NCBI GenBank assembly: GCA_963972175.1
Contig: CAXAVP010000236.1
Span: forward strand, 1 to 6,932
Length of the DNA stretch: 6,932 bases
Reading direction: 5' to 3'
From: Arenibacter sp963972175
GTDB taxonomy: Bacteria > Bacteroidota > Bacteroidia > Flavobacteriales > Flavobacteriaceae
The position numbers were made by a program, and so were the translations under genes. The notes beneath the pieces are model-generated. The model had not been told where the DNA came from and searched no databases. It saw nothing but the letters and a program-made list of their open reading frames with translations. Positions 6,620-6,932 of the stretch are shown here, one piece after another (the stretch's first letter is position 1; each line of letters begins with the position of its first letter).

Positions 6620-6655
6620 GATGTCTGCATTAGGGATAGGAACGGCATCTTTTTT
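6620..6655 (+). terminator. Weak terminator candidate before metF
   Basis: GATGTC (6620-6625) can pair with GGCATC (6644-6649), one G-U included, and is followed at once by six T residues (6650-6655). The 18-nt loop and short stem make it weak. If real, it would end the metH transcript and imply a separate metF promoter. It competes with the AT-rich dyad that uses the same T run. Confidence 0.3.
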
Positions 6656-6674
6656 ATGTACTTTACATAAAAAA
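6650..6674. repeat. Perfect AT-rich inverted repeat
   Basis: TTTTTTATGTA (6650-6660) and TACATAAAAAA (6664-6674) form an 11-bp perfect inverted repeat with a CTT loop. With only one G-C pair it is unlikely to act as a strong RNA hairpin by itself. It could be a protein-binding dyad upstream of metF or part of a bidirectional terminator. No function is assigned. Confidence 0.55.
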
Positions 6675-6692
6675 ATACAGTGGATAGCCCGG

Positions 6693-6724
6693 CCCCGACC
6701 CCGATGGATACAGAGGGGATGGGG
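6693..6724. repeat. GC-rich imperfect hairpin in the metF leader
   Basis: CCCCGACCCC (6693-6702) pairs with GGGGATGGGG (6715-6724): two blocks of four G-C pairs separated by one G-U and one A-A mismatch, with a 12-nt loop. It stands out in an otherwise AT-rich stretch 84 nt before the metF start. No known riboswitch core (B12 box, S-box or THF type) was recognised around it. Confidence 0.45.
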
Positions 6725-6807
6725 AATGCCAAAATAGAATAAAATAGACTTGTATAATATAAACCAAATAAGGGCCTTGCCTTTTGGAAAGGACTTAGGG
6801 ATAAGCG

Positions 6808-6932
6808 ATGAAAGTAACAGAACACATTAAAAATGCCAAGGGGAAGACATTGTTTTCCTTTGAGATTATACCACCTGTGAAGGGTAGGAGTATTCAGGAA
6901 TTGTATGATAATATAGACCCCTTAATGGAGTT
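6808..6932 (+). CDS. metF: 5,10-methylenetetrahydrofolate reductase (3' end outside window)
   Basis: The first 41 codons of MetF, which reduces 5,10-methylene-THF to 5-methyl-THF with a flavin, making the methyl donor for MetH. The visible N-terminus contains KTLFSFEIIPPVKGRSIQEL and then YDNIDPLMEF, the family opening strand FSFE(I/F)xPP with the Glu of the active site. ATG 6808 gives the usual short lead (MKVTEHIKNAKG) before this motif. The gene follows metH on the same strand but is separated by 664 nt holding the tandem array, so cotranscription is uncertain. No S-box is visible in front of it. Confidence 0.92.
   Translation, partial: MKVTEHIKNAKGKTLFSFEIIPPVKGRSIQELYDNIDPLME

Noticed and set aside
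6750..6757. TATAAT-like box (within TTGTATAATATA) as a metF promoter
   Set aside because: It resembles a proteobacterial -10 box, but Bacteroidota promoters use TAnnTTTG, and no matching upstream element at proper spacing was seen.
6565..6825. Minus-strand hydrophobic 86-codon frame before metF
   Set aside because: It overlaps the metF start on the opposite strand, resembles no known protein, and covers several inverted repeats. It looks like a chance frame in AT-rich DNA.

Overview
The window is a methionine/sulfur-metabolism locus from a member of the Bacteroidota, most likely a marine flavobacterium (Flavobacteriaceae). Three observations support this: the split arrangement of B12-dependent methionine synthase, A-rich leaders without Shine-Dalgarno sites, and a promoter of the Bacteroidota type (TTG, about 20 nt, then TAnnTTTG-like). 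The assignment is by recognition of protein and motif patterns, not by a database search.

Layout, all genes on the + strand: (1) 2-949, the 3' part of a thioredoxin-reductase-like ferredoxin/flavodoxin-NADP reductase, closed by a hairpin terminator. (2) 950-1431, a regulatory interval with a candidate promoter, a SAM-I (S-box) riboswitch aptamer and a downstream intrinsic terminator. (3) 1432-2457, the homocysteine-binding module of methionine synthase (MetH N-terminal part) as a separate protein. (4) 2454-3395, a PLP-dependent serine/threonine dehydratase or serine racemase-like enzyme, coupled to the previous gene by an ATGA overlap. (5) 3435-6143, the folate, cobalamin and activation modules of MetH, whose reading frame carries an in-frame UAG at 4851-4853 in the middle of the cobalamin-binding domain. 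(6) 6144-6807, a non-coding interval dominated by a 31/32-bp tandem repeat array that ends in a long palindrome, followed by smaller inverted repeats. (7) 6808-6932, the start of metF (methylenetetrahydrofolate reductase).

Functionally, MetF makes 5-methyl-THF. The C-terminal MetH protein would move its methyl group through cobalamin to homocysteine held by the N-terminal MetH protein. The riboswitch would shut the metH transcript down when SAM, the downstream product, is plentiful. The reductase may serve redox steps of sulfate assimilation or MetH reactivation, but the window does not prove this.

The two points most worth attention are the clean single-codon amber lesion (or readthrough site, or base error) inside an otherwise intact metH, and the minisatellite before metF. 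The minisatellite appears to have grown from one arm of a palindromic intergenic element related to the hairpin after the first gene.
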